A stretch of DNA of 64,000 bases from Rossellomorea aquimaris (GTDB taxonomy: Bacteria > Bacillota > Bacilli > Bacillales > Bacillaceae_B), in contig NZ_JAIVAT010000003.1 in NCBI RefSeq assembly GCF_020172085.1, forward strand, positions 1-64,000, in the 5' to 3' direction. A model generated the notes under the pieces. That model ran no database searches. It had not been told where the DNA came from and saw nothing but the letters and a program-made list of their open reading frames with translations. Of this stretch, positions 55,621-63,315 are shown piece after piece. Every line of letters begins with the position of its first letter. Within the stretch, counting starts at the first letter, position 1. The translations under genes were made by a program, and so were the position numbers.

Positions 55621-56067
55621 TTGAGTGATTATGTAAAAAAAATGAGAAAACAAATTGGAACACAACCTCTTATGGTCGTTGGGGCAACGGTTGTTATTTT
55701 GAACGACAAAAGGGAAGTCTTGCTTCAAGAACGGTCTGAACGTCGCATATGGGGACTGCCTGGTGGGGTTATGGAATATGGGGAAACGTTAGAGGAAGCC
55801 GCCAGTAGAGAATTATTTGAAGAAACGGGCTTAAGAGCAGAAGAATTCAAGTTAATTGATATTTTATCGGGTAAAAATGAATGTCACACCTACCCTAACG
55901 GAGATAAAATATTTGGTGTAACGGTTGTTTTTACTACATCCCATAGTAGTGGAATATTATCTATTAATGACCATGAGAGTAGGAATCTAGAATTTTTCCC
56001 TTTGGAAGATTTACCTTTCAATCTAGTGGATAAAGCGCGTTATATCATTGAGAAACATTTTTTATAA
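55621..56067 (+). CDS. Nudix hydrolase
   Basis: 148 residues. Complete Nudix box G-x5-E-x7-REUxEExGU in GGVMEYGETLEEAASRELF followed by EETGL (about 48-71). Hydrolyses a nucleoside diphosphate linked to another moiety; substrate not predictable. Start TTG 55621 with AGAGG at suitable spacing. Same strand as the MazG-like gene. Confidence 0.9.
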   Translation: MSDYVKKMRKQIGTQPLMVVGATVVILNDKREVLLQERSERRIWGLPGGVMEYGETLEEAASRELFEETGLRAEEFKLIDILSGKNECHTYPNGDKIFGVTVVFTTSHSSGILSINDHESRNLEFFPLEDLPFNLVDKARYIIEKHFL

Positions 56068-56436
56068 AAGTAATAGGTGTTTGAATCGTTATAAAACCGA
56101 ATGAAGCAACCGTAATACTAAAAAATCATTAAAATAATGGTAATGATTGATAAAACAAGGTATATTAAAGTTGCAGGAGAAATTTGGAAGGTGGAATTGG
56201 TTTTGCCAACATACTTGTAATGGTTGAAGCAACTCAATAGTGCATTTCTTTTTTGAACATCATTGTTCAGTGACGGGAGAAGTGTGCCTATTTTTAACCA
56301 TTACAGGGAACGCAGGATAGTCAGTTGTTTTCATTCCAGCGGGATACCTATATGGTATTCCGCTTTTTTAGTGGGAAATCGTTCTCCATTCAACCGTTTT
56401 TTTGCGTTCCTCTGAATGAATAGGAGGAACTGGTGT
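56068..56436. other. Intergenic region with an orphan terminator
   Basis: No ORF was recognised. A terminator hairpin AGCGGGATACC / GGTATTCCGCT with T6 lies at 56338-56367, some 270 bp after the Nudix gene. It may end a long 3' UTR or be left over from a lost gene. Confidence 0.5.
56338..56367 (+). terminator. Intrinsic terminator without an adjacent gene
   Basis: Stem of 11 bp with one G-U pair and a 4-nt loop, then T6. Confidence 0.75.
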
Positions 56437-57018
56437 ATGAGTGTAAACAATCAATTCACGTATGAGATCATTGCTCAGGAAACACCTATTGTAAAACGAA
56501 ATTGTAGTAAATGTAAAACGAACACAGAATTCTATTGCAGTGAAAAATTCAGAGTAAATGCGAATCAAAAAATAATGGATATTTGGCTTATTTATAACTG
56601 TACGCATTGTGAGGGAACTTGGAATTACCCCATTTTATCCAGAGTCAATATTAATAAAATTGATTCAGTGCTCATTCAAAAGTTTATGAATAATGATATA
56701 GAGACCATTTGGAACTATGCTTTTCAAATCAACAAATTAAGAAAGCTATGTAATGATGTCATGACAGATATACGATACGAGTTAAAGAAAGAAAAGCTTG
56801 ATTCACAATCTAACGAGGTTACGTTTAGACTTTCCTATAAATATGATTTTGGTCTTAGAATAGATAAACTGATTGCAGAAATCTTAGGTATATCAAGGTC
56901 AAAAGTAAACAAGTTGTCTCAGGATGGAACGATCTTACTAAATCCAAACATGAAGATGAAGAGCAATGTTATAGATGATCTGCACATTACAGTCAAACGT
57001 GATGCTTTGACATCATAA
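56437..57018 (+). CDS. DUF1062 protein: zinc-ribbon plus S4-like RNA-binding domain
   Basis: 193 residues. N-terminal four-cysteine pattern CSKCKTN (CxxC) and NCTHCEGTW (CxxC), about 22-65, reads as a zinc ribbon. The C-terminus (about 140-190), GLRIDKLIAEILGISRSKVN and the following Leu-Asn-Pro segment, has the shape of an S4 domain. The combination suggests an RNA-binding protein; no function is established for the family as far as I know. ATG 56437 follows AGGAGG. A terminator follows at 57050. Confidence 0.75.
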   Translation: MSVNNQFTYEIIAQETPIVKRNCSKCKTNTEFYCSEKFRVNANQKIMDIWLIYNCTHCEGTWNYPILSRVNINKIDSVLIQKFMNNDIETIWNYAFQINKLRKLCNDVMTDIRYELKKEKLDSQSNEVTFRLSYKYDFGLRIDKLIAEILGISRSKVNKLSQDGTILLNPNMKMKSNVIDDLHITVKRDALTS

Positions 57019-57049
57019 TCTAGTTTCATTGCAACGGCTATTTTCTAAC

Positions 57050-57082
57050 GGTGTACAGCTAATCTTCAGCTGTACACCTTTC
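57050..57082 (+). terminator. Terminator of the DUF1062 gene
   Basis: GGTGTACAGCT / AGCTGTACACC, an 11-bp perfect stem with a 7-nt loop, then T3CTT. Confidence 0.8.
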
Positions 57083-57148
57083 TTATTATTAAAAGGGTTT
57101 TTTATGTAAGATGAAGAAATGAATAGTAGGTTGAAGGCAGGTGAGAAA

Positions 57149-57718
57149 ATGATTCATTACCTAGGAACTCCAATACTAGAAACAGATCGATTAGTTTTAA
57201 GAAAGGTTGAACTTTCAGATGCACAAAGTGTATTTGACCATTGGCTTTGTGATGATCGTGTAATGGATAATCTGATTAAAGGTGCACACAAGTCTGTGTC
57301 GGAAACCATTGAGAGGGTAAAAGAAATCGTAAGTCAGTATGATTCAGAAGAGTTCTGTTACTGGGGTATCGAACTAAAAACAAGTGGTGAATTGATTGGA
57401 GCGATTGATCTCTTCCAATTTGATAGTCTCACTGAGAATTGTGAAGTAGGTTATTCAATCGGTTATAACTGGTGGAACAAGGGGTACGGAACAGAGGCAT
57501 TGAGAGCTGTCATTGATTTTGCTTTTAGACATATGAACATTCACAAAATATCAGCAGCACATAATATTGACAATCCAGCCTCTGGAAAGATTATGCGTAA
57601 AAATGGAATGGAACAAGAAGGCACGATTAAGCATATGATCCGCAATGCTAAGAATCATTATAAGGATTGTGCTGTGTATGGGCTTCTTCAGGAAGATTAT
57701 TTTAAAGTGATGAAATAA
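57149..57718 (+). CDS. GNAT acetyltransferase of the RimJ/RimL type
   Basis: 189 residues. Starts LGTPILETDRLVLRKVELSD, typical of the family. Acetyl-CoA site YNWWNKGYGTEALRAVIDFA (about 115-134), followed by AHNIDNPASGKIMRKNGM. Acetylates an amino group on a protein, antibiotic or small molecule; not predictable. ATG 57149 follows AGGTGAG; ATG 57119 is an in-frame alternative. Confidence 0.88.
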   Translation: MIHYLGTPILETDRLVLRKVELSDAQSVFDHWLCDDRVMDNLIKGAHKSVSETIERVKEIVSQYDSEEFCYWGIELKTSGELIGAIDLFQFDSLTENCEVGYSIGYNWWNKGYGTEALRAVIDFAFRHMNIHKISAAHNIDNPASGKIMRKNGMEQEGTIKHMIRNAKNHYKDCAVYGLLQEDYFKVMK

Positions 57719-57782
57719 TTTTTTTATCATTCAATTAGAGTTCGGCAGGTATGTGAATAGAACGTATTTCGTAGAGATATGT

Positions 57783-57832
57783 AAGGAAGACAACTCCGGG
57801 ACTGGATTTCCCTGGAGCTGTTTTCCTTCCTT
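57783..57832. terminator. Bidirectional terminator
   Basis: AAGGAAGACAACTCC pairs imperfectly with GGAGCTGTTTTCCTTCCTT. It touches the 3' end of the MerR gene. Confidence 0.65.
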
Positions 57833-58205
57833 AATGGTGCTGATGTTTTTTTTTCAAGATATATGTTTTATAATTGTCGATTTTTGTTTCCAGCATTTCA
57901 TTGGTGGCGTGCAGTGTTTCGAGCTGCTGCTGAATGTTCTTCTGATGATTTTCCAGTATGGCCAATCGTTCTACTGCTGTACGGTCTCCTGCCTGAAACA
58001 GCTTGGTATATTGTTTAATATCGGAAATAGGCATTTGTGTCTCGCGTAATTTAATGACAAATTTCAACCATAAAACATGGTCTTCGTGATAACTTCGTAT
58101 CCCATTGGCCTGTCTGTCAGGAACGATGATGCCTTCTTTTTCATAATAGCGAAGAGTATGTGGGCTTACGTCCAATAGTTCAGCAGCTTCACTGATACTG
58201 TACAT
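57831..58205 (-). CDS. MerR-family transcriptional regulator
   Basis: 124 residues. N-terminal winged helix MYSISEAAELLDVSPHTLRY (1-20), then a dimerisation coiled coil (about 80-118), and a His/Lys tail. No sensor cysteine pair, so not a classic metal sensor; similar to AdhR-type regulators of aldehyde response but lacking an obvious reactive cysteine. Divergent from the SDR gene, whose promoter shows the 19-bp spacer expected for MerR activation. Confidence 0.9.
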   Translation of the reverse strand: MYSISEAAELLDVSPHTLRYYEKEGIIVPDRQANGIRSYHEDHVLWLKFVIKLRETQMPISDIKQYTKLFQAGDRTAVERLAILENHQKNIQQQLETLHATNEMLETKIDNYKTYILKKKHQHH

Positions 58206-58229
58206 AACTAAAACCTCCTGAATAAATGC

Positions 58230-58260
58230 TTGACTTAGAGTTCACTCTAAGAGTTACGAT
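58230..58260 (+). promoter_or_regulatory. MerR-type promoter with 19-bp spacer and palindrome
   Basis: TTGACT (58230-58235), a 19-bp spacer, TACGAT (58255-58260). Within the spacer lies the perfect palindrome TTAGAGTTCACTCTAA with a 2-nt centre (58235-58250). This is the arrangement in which MerR proteins untwist the promoter to activate it. Confidence 0.8.
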
Positions 58261-58298
58261 ACCATTGTACCAAAAAAATCTGAATGGAGGAATCGTAA

Positions 58299-59060
58299 AT
58301 GAAGTACACAGTTATTACAGGAGCAAGTTCGGGAATTGGATATGAAGCGGCACTGTCCTTTGCCGAAAGAGGGAAACACCTGATTATTGCAGCGAGAAGA
58401 GAAGATAAATTAAGAGAATTAAAAGAGGAAATTCAAACGAAGAATCCTGATGTAGAGGTAATCGTCAAAACAGCAGATTTATCTTCTTCTGAGAATGTAC
58501 ACCGTTTTTATGAGAGCTTAAAAGAGTATCAATTAGAAACGTTTATTAATAACGCAGGGTTCGGAAATTTTGATCCAATCGGAGAACAAAATCTTGAAAA
58601 AATTGAGGAAATGCTTCGCTTGAACATCCAGGCATTGACCATTTTATCAACATTGTTTGTCAGGGAATATGGTCAAGTAGAAGGAACACAATTAATCAAC
58701 GTATCATCAGGCGGAGGCTATGCGATTGTAGCAGAGGCCGTTACGTATTGTGCAACGAAATTCTACGTCAGCGCCTTTACTGAAGGCCTTGCCCAGGAAT
58801 TAGCTTCAAAAGGAATGCCGATGAAGGCGAAAGTGCTTGCACCAGCTGCAACCGAAACGGAATTTGCTCAAAGAGCTTTCGATGTTGAAGAATTCCAATA
58901 TGGCAGCACGGTTCCCCAATACCATACGTCAAAAGAAATGGCTCATTTTATGCTTAACCTTTATGACAGCGATAAAGTCGTAGGGATCGTAAATCCTGAA
59001 AAATATGAATTCCAGCTTATTGATCCGATCTATCCTTATGTGACGCGAACAAGCAAATAG
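58299..59060 (+). CDS. Short-chain dehydrogenase/reductase
   Basis: 253 residues. TGASSGIG (about 6-13), NNAG (about 86-89), catalytic serine in NVSSGGGY and Tyr-x3-Lys in YCATKFYVSAF: all SDR motifs are intact. Cofactor probably NADP(H) given arginines after the second strand (AARRED). Activated presumably by the divergent MerR protein. Substrate unknown. ATG behind GGAGGAA. Confidence 0.92.
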   Translation: MKYTVITGASSGIGYEAALSFAERGKHLIIAARREDKLRELKEEIQTKNPDVEVIVKTADLSSSENVHRFYESLKEYQLETFINNAGFGNFDPIGEQNLEKIEEMLRLNIQALTILSTLFVREYGQVEGTQLINVSSGGGYAIVAEAVTYCATKFYVSAFTEGLAQELASKGMPMKAKVLAPAATETEFAQRAFDVEEFQYGSTVPQYHTSKEMAHFMLNLYDSDKVVGIVNPEKYEFQLIDPIYPYVTRTSK

Positions 59061-59320
59061 TGAAAAAATGAAGACTACCTTTACAGGTGAGTATCAGAAG
59101 TAGGCAAGCTCCACCTGCGCTAAAGGCTTGCACGTACGGCTGAGAGGGAGAAACTTATAATTTCAAGGTAATATGCGGTGCAATTTGGAATAGATAATAG
59201 GGGGAATTTCAGTGAAAACAAAGATTTTGAATAACTTTTGGATCAAAAATTAGAACATTAAAGGAGTTATTATTCACTTTATTAACGGAAGAATCATAAC
59301 TAGGTTTGATAAGAATATAA
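59061..59320 (+). other. Intergenic region with a possible group II intron 3' remnant
   Basis: GGCTTGCACGTACGGCTGAG followed by AGGG (about 59125-59150) resembles the domain V to 3' end of group II introns, where GCACGTACGG precedes GAGGG-type sequence. The partner strand of domain V is degenerate and no reverse-transcriptase ORF is present. No other gene was seen. Confidence 0.3.
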
Positions 59321-59360
59321 AAAGACAAGACTTCTCACTTAGAGAAGTCTTGTCTTTTTT
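59321..59360. terminator. Terminator of the M23 peptidase gene
   Basis: AAAGACAAGACTTCTC / GAGAAGTCTTGTCTTT, a 16-bp perfect stem with a 5-nt loop, T-rich on both strands. Confidence 0.9.
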
Positions 59361-59362
59361 AC

Positions 59363-60472
59363 TTATTGAATAATTATCTCTGAACCAGGAACTAAATCTC
59401 TGGCATATACAGCAGCACTATAAATTGAGTAGCTTTGTGAGTTATTACCATCAGTGACTAAATATTTTTTAGGGAAGGTGTTATTTGATTTCCAAATTTC
59501 GGTAGGGTATGGCTTGGTAGTCTTATCCATTACAACTGAATTAGTATAATTTGTTTCTAGATAGTCAATTGCAGCACTTCTAACACCAAAGTCTTTTCTT
59601 GTGCTATCAGAACCATTAAAGGCACCATATTTTTTTGAATTCGCCACGGACCAATCAAATTGGTCCCATGTTGCAGTATCAACTGCTACCATGTTTTGAT
59701 ACATATCTAAGAAATTTCTAGCCGAAAGCTTTGTTGAAAATTCTGCATAGGCTGTTCCTTCTGTATCACTTCCGAAATAAACTTTAACATCCTTTGGAGC
59801 ATTATTAGTAGCAATCTCTAAGCCTGTACTCAAGTTAATAATACTTGTGTAGTTATATTTGTTCATTTCTTTAGTTGCTTCTTCAATGGTTGAAAATTTA
59901 TTTAATAGCTCCCCTTCCTTATTAGCTGTTCTTACGTAAACAGCATAATTATCAGTAGCTGGAACTAAATCTTTACCCAAATATTCAAGAGGATCGACCG
60001 CATTTGACTTGTTTATATTCCAAGTTCCTTTGTGCAATTCAAAATGCAGATGAGAACCGAAAGAATAGCCTGTATTTCCAACAGCACCAATTACTTGCCC
60101 TTGATTTACTGTACTTCCATTAGAAACATTTCTAGAGTTTAGATGAGCATAGAGTGTTTCGTAAGTTTGATTATTAATAGAGTGTCTGACAATGATTACA
60201 TTCCCATAAGAACTTGAATAATCTGATCTTACTACTGTACCAGATGCGGAAGATTTAACCGCGTCTCCAATATTTCCATCAATATCAATTCCATAATGGT
60301 ATCTCTCTTCGTTATTTAATACATCTGGCCCAAAGTTAGTTGTGATTGTTCCATTTAATGGATAAATAAATGAAGAAGCTGCAGAAGCCTTATTGATAGG
60401 CGAGGCCATCCCTACTACCGCTATTAGTAAAATGAAAGATATTAAACTTTTAAAAATGGTCTTTATCATCAT
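59363..60472 (-). CDS. Secreted M23-family (LytM-type) peptidase
   Basis: 369 residues. Signal peptide (about 1-31, ending NKASAA). An M23 domain (about 36-165) has the zinc ligands in RYHYGIDI (HxxxD) and SHLHFELH (HxH). The C-terminal 200 residues are unfamiliar, with two related segments (DNYAVYVRTANKEGE and NSQSYSIYSAAVYARDLVPG) that may be wall-binding. Expected to cut peptide cross-links in peptidoglycan. AT-rich, unlike the core genes. Start ATG 60472 or 60469. Divergent from bioW. Confidence 0.88.
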   Translation of the reverse strand: MMIKTIFKSLISFILLIAVVGMASPINKASAASSFIYPLNGTITTNFGPDVLNNEERYHYGIDIDGNIGDAVKSSASGTVVRSDYSSSYGNVIIVRHSINNQTYETLYAHLNSRNVSNGSTVNQGQVIGAVGNTGYSFGSHLHFELHKGTWNINKSNAVDPLEYLGKDLVPATDNYAVYVRTANKEGELLNKFSTIEEATKEMNKYNYTSIINLSTGLEIATNNAPKDVKVYFGSDTEGTAYAEFSTKLSARNFLDMYQNMVAVDTATWDQFDWSVANSKKYGAFNGSDSTRKDFGVRSAAIDYLETNYTNSVVMDKTTKPYPTEIWKSNNTFPKKYLVTDGNNSQSYSIYSAAVYARDLVPGSEIIIQ

Positions 60473-60980
60473 TATGTTCCTCCATATCTATTTAATCTTA
60501 GTACAATTGCAACGTAAATAAACCATAAAAAAACTTTTAAATATATATTCCTTTATTTTTATTTTTTTCCAATTGCACAACGTTCATTATATTAACACCA
60601 TTCCCTATCTAGGAAAATAGTAAAATAACACCATTTCTAATTGTGATTCATAAGTCTCTATATTCTAATGGGTCACTGTTTGCCCGAATTGTAAATCCCT
60701 ATTTACGAGAATCTAAAGGCATACTCTTACTTGGGAAATAAAGAAGGATGTAAAAGTACACTTTGGAGAAAATGGACTAGAAAAATTAGGGGAGAAAAAT
60801 ATCACTAAAAATGAGCCGGAAAGTTACTTTCGAGAACGACAATTAAAGTGACTCTAAAAACAAAACAAGATAGATCATATAAATCCGATGTAAAGTTCAA
60901 CTAAGTGAAAAAATGTATGAATAGGATATCGAGGTCTTCCACTTTTCCTCCTCTTTAATACACACATAAAAATCATGCTT
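60473..60980. other. AT-rich gap with a possible gene fragment
   Basis: Between the M23 gene and the BirA boxes. A 44-codon open stretch at 60717-60851 (+), with VHFGENGLEKLGEKN near its middle, reads like coding sequence but has no start codon and follows a stop. It may be the tail of a lost gene. Otherwise nothing was seen. Confidence 0.3.
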
Positions 60981-60985
60981 TTTTA

Positions 60986-61060
60986 TGTTAACTTAATTAA
61001 AATTTAAGTTAACATTTTTATAAAATTATTGTAAACTTAGTTTTGTGTTTGGTTTACAAT
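60986..61060. promoter_or_regulatory. Two tandem BirA-type operators upstream of bioW
   Basis: TGTTAAC-N15-GTTAACA (60986-61014) and TGTAAAC-N15-GTTTACA (61030-61058). Both have 7-bp perfect arms and identical 15-bp spacing, matching the BirA operator pattern of Bacilli. The second extends to ATTGTAAAC/GTTTACAAT and lies 79 bp before the bioW start. Repression by biotinyl-AMP-bound BirA is inferred. Confidence 0.8.
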
Positions 61061-61138
61061 AAGTGAACCAAAGACACTTTATGACAGCGATATACACTAA
61101 ATTTTACCCAGCAAAAACTAAGTTCAGGAGAGAGATTT

Positions 61139-61909
61139 ATGGATCAGAGCAAAATATATAGTGTAAGAATGCGAGCTTCAGAAAAGGAATCGCATGAAAA
61201 TGGAGGGAAGCATATTTCTGGTGGTGAACTTCTCTCTTCTTATCAAGATTTACCGATATCAGTAAACACATTGCTGGAAAAGGCATTACATCACTCAAGA
61301 GGAAAACCGGGTTTTTTTCAAATTCAATGTGAAGTGGTCAATCAACCTATCAAACAAGTGAATCCTTTAACAGTCCAAACAAATGAAGTAAGTACAGTTA
61401 AAGAAGGACAAGAGTTAGCTAGGTCTCTTCTTGAGAAAACGGGTGTCCCTAAAGACATTATTGAACAAGCCTATAAGCAAATCCCAGAATATGCGGTTAG
61501 GGGAGCCATCCTCATTGATATTCAAACGGGGGAGCGAATAGATGGGAGAATAGATAAAGGGGTTCGAGTCTCTCGGATGGATTGGCAAAGGGAGAATTTT
61601 GAAAAATGGGCTAAGTCAAAAGCTGTTCCTGCTAGCCCGAGATTAAAGGAAGCGCTGACCCTTGCTACTAAAGTGTGTGATCACCCATTTACCATTGCAG
61701 AATTATGCTGGTCCGATGACCCAAATTACATGACAGGATATGTAGCTAGTAAAAACATAGGTTATCAACGTATAACGCAACTTAAACACTATGGTGATGA
61801 GAGAGGGTGCCGTATCTTTTTTGTTGATACGCTATCTACTATCAATAAATATGTGTCTTATTTAGAAGAGCAACCAATCTTCGTTCAATGGGAGGAAGAT
61901 CATGATTGA
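61139..61909 (+). CDS. bioW: 6-carboxyhexanoate-CoA ligase (pimeloyl-CoA synthetase) BioW
   Basis: 256 residues; pimelate + ATP + CoA to pimeloyl-CoA, first committed step of Bacillus biotin synthesis. The N-terminal YSVRMRASEKESHENGGKH and the internal GVRVSRMDW and ELCWSDDPNYMTGYVA blocks are strongly conserved with B. subtilis BioW. Start ATG 61139 behind AGGAGAG. Its end overlaps the start of the bioA relic. Behind two BirA boxes. Confidence 0.96.
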   Translation: MDQSKIYSVRMRASEKESHENGGKHISGGELLSSYQDLPISVNTLLEKALHHSRGKPGFFQIQCEVVNQPIKQVNPLTVQTNEVSTVKEGQELARSLLEKTGVPKDIIEQAYKQIPEYAVRGAILIDIQTGERIDGRIDKGVRVSRMDWQRENFEKWAKSKAVPASPRLKEALTLATKVCDHPFTIAELCWSDDPNYMTGYVASKNIGYQRITQLKHYGDERGCRIFFVDTLSTINKYVSYLEEQPIFVQWEEDHD

Positions 61910-62015
61910 AAACCGCAAAACGTATTTATGGTATGTCCGTGGGCACAGAAATATCGAATTAGATGCTGCAATCAAAACACAACGTGAGAAATTGGTTATG
62001 TGTAATGAGCATTAA
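61902..62015 (+). pseudogene. bioA: Relic of bioA (adenosylmethionine or lysine-dependent DAPA aminotransferase)
   Basis: A 37-codon frame starting at ATG 61902, overlapping the bioW end as an intact bioA would. Its residues MIENRKTYLW match the start of BioA (IEKSKKHLW in B. subtilis). The next residues GHRNIELDAAIKTQREKL match a segment some 40 residues further on (GHRKKELDDAIKKQLGKI). So an internal deletion and loss of everything after about residue 75 are indicated. Nothing of the PLP domain remains. The frame ends at TAA 62013-62015, inside the bioF start region. Confidence 0.8.
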
Positions 62016-63174
62016 TCAATGGTTAAATCAGAGGATAGAAAAGACCAAACAGGCTGGTTTATATCGAGAGTTAAGGACAATGAGCACTGCACCCCAGCCC
62101 AAAATGGTAGTCAATGGTACACAACAGATTGTATTTTCATCCAATAACTATTTAGGCTTAGCGAATGATCCAATGGTAATGGAAAAGGCATTAAAAGTGT
62201 TACAGGAATTTGGAATGGGAAGCAGCGGATCTAGATTAACAACTGGGAATACGGAATGGCATGAAAAGCTGGAGCAAAGGATTGCCAGTTTTAAGAGGAT
62301 GGATGCTGCTCTTTTATTCTCAAGTGGCTATTTAGCAAACATTGGTGTTCTTTCAGCCTTGCCGGAAAAAGGGGATGTGTTGTTAAGCGACCAACTGAAC
62401 CATGCAAGTATCATCGATGGCTGCCGGCTATCAAAAGCTGAAACGGTCATTTACAAGCATTCTGACATGAGTAATCTAGAGGAAAAATTAAAAGAAACAC
62501 AAACGTATACTCGTAGATTCATTGTCACAGATGGTGTTTTTAGTATGGACGGAACGATTGCTCCATTAGATGAAATTATGAAACTATCTGAACGGTATGA
62601 TGCTTATGTCATTGTAGATGATGCACATGCTACAGGTGTTTTGGGCGAAAGAGGCAGAGGAACAAGTGAACTTTTTGGAGTTTCTCCGGATGTAGTCATA
62701 GGAACTTTAAGTAAAGCAGTAGGAGTTGAAGGTGGTTTTGTAACGGGTTCTAACGTTTTGATCGATTTTTTAATCAATCATACTAGAACGTTTATATTTC
62801 AAACGTCTCTCCCCCCGGTAAGTTGTGGAGCTGCCTACACCGCATTCGATATCATTGAGAAAGGTCAGAAATTAAGGGAAAAATTACATAGACAAATAGA
62901 CGTAATAAAAAGCTCACTGGAATCAATGGGATTCACAGTATATGGACAGGATACACCGATTATCCCTGTGATTATTGGTGATGCAGAAAAGTCGGTTATG
63001 TTTTCAAAAAAGCTTCAGGAAAACGGTATCTATGCACCTGCGATTCGACCTCCGACTGTTCCTGAAGGAGAGAGTCGCATCCGACTAACGGTTACTGCTA
63101 CTCATAATGATTCAGAAATTCAGCATTTGCTTGCAGCGTTTGAAGAGATTGGAAGAGAGCTGGATATCATCTAA
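62005..63174 (+). CDS. bioF: 8-amino-7-oxononanoate synthase BioF
   Basis: 389 residues, same as B. subtilis BioF; pimeloyl-CoA + alanine to 8-amino-7-oxononanoate. PLP lysine in GTLSKAVGVEGG (about 234); SSNNYLGLA near the N-terminus; VDDAHATGVLG. The ATG at 62005 lies inside the bioA relic and has only a weak ribosome-binding site, so translation may depend on coupling through the relic. A terminator follows, so bioI is probably a separate unit. Confidence 0.96.
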   Translation: MSINQWLNQRIEKTKQAGLYRELRTMSTAPQPKMVVNGTQQIVFSSNNYLGLANDPMVMEKALKVLQEFGMGSSGSRLTTGNTEWHEKLEQRIASFKRMDAALLFSSGYLANIGVLSALPEKGDVLLSDQLNHASIIDGCRLSKAETVIYKHSDMSNLEEKLKETQTYTRRFIVTDGVFSMDGTIAPLDEIMKLSERYDAYVIVDDAHATGVLGERGRGTSELFGVSPDVVIGTLSKAVGVEGGFVTGSNVLIDFLINHTRTFIFQTSLPPVSCGAAYTAFDIIEKGQKLREKLHRQIDVIKSSLESMGFTVYGQDTPIIPVIIGDAEKSVMFSKKLQENGIYAPAIRPPTVPEGESRIRLTVTATHNDSEIQHLLAAFEEIGRELDII

Positions 63175-63203
63175 TGACGTCGAATATAGCTGCAGGTTAT
63201 AAC

Positions 63204-63229
63204 AGATGCGGTAAAACGCATCTTTTTTT
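63204..63229 (+). terminator. Terminator between bioF and bioI
   Basis: AGATGCG / CGCATCT, a 7-bp stem with a 6-nt loop, then T7. Confidence 0.75.
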
Positions 63230-63315
63230 AGTTTAAGGATTAATGTAAGAAAAAGCGAAGGCTTTCACCATTACGTTTTTCTAATTCAATACAAAAGAAG
63301 TTTAGGAGGCAGCAC

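Noticed and set aside
57831-59060. MerR metal-resistance operon
   Set aside because: The MerR protein lacks metal-binding cysteines and the target is an SDR enzyme; only the promoter geometry is shared.
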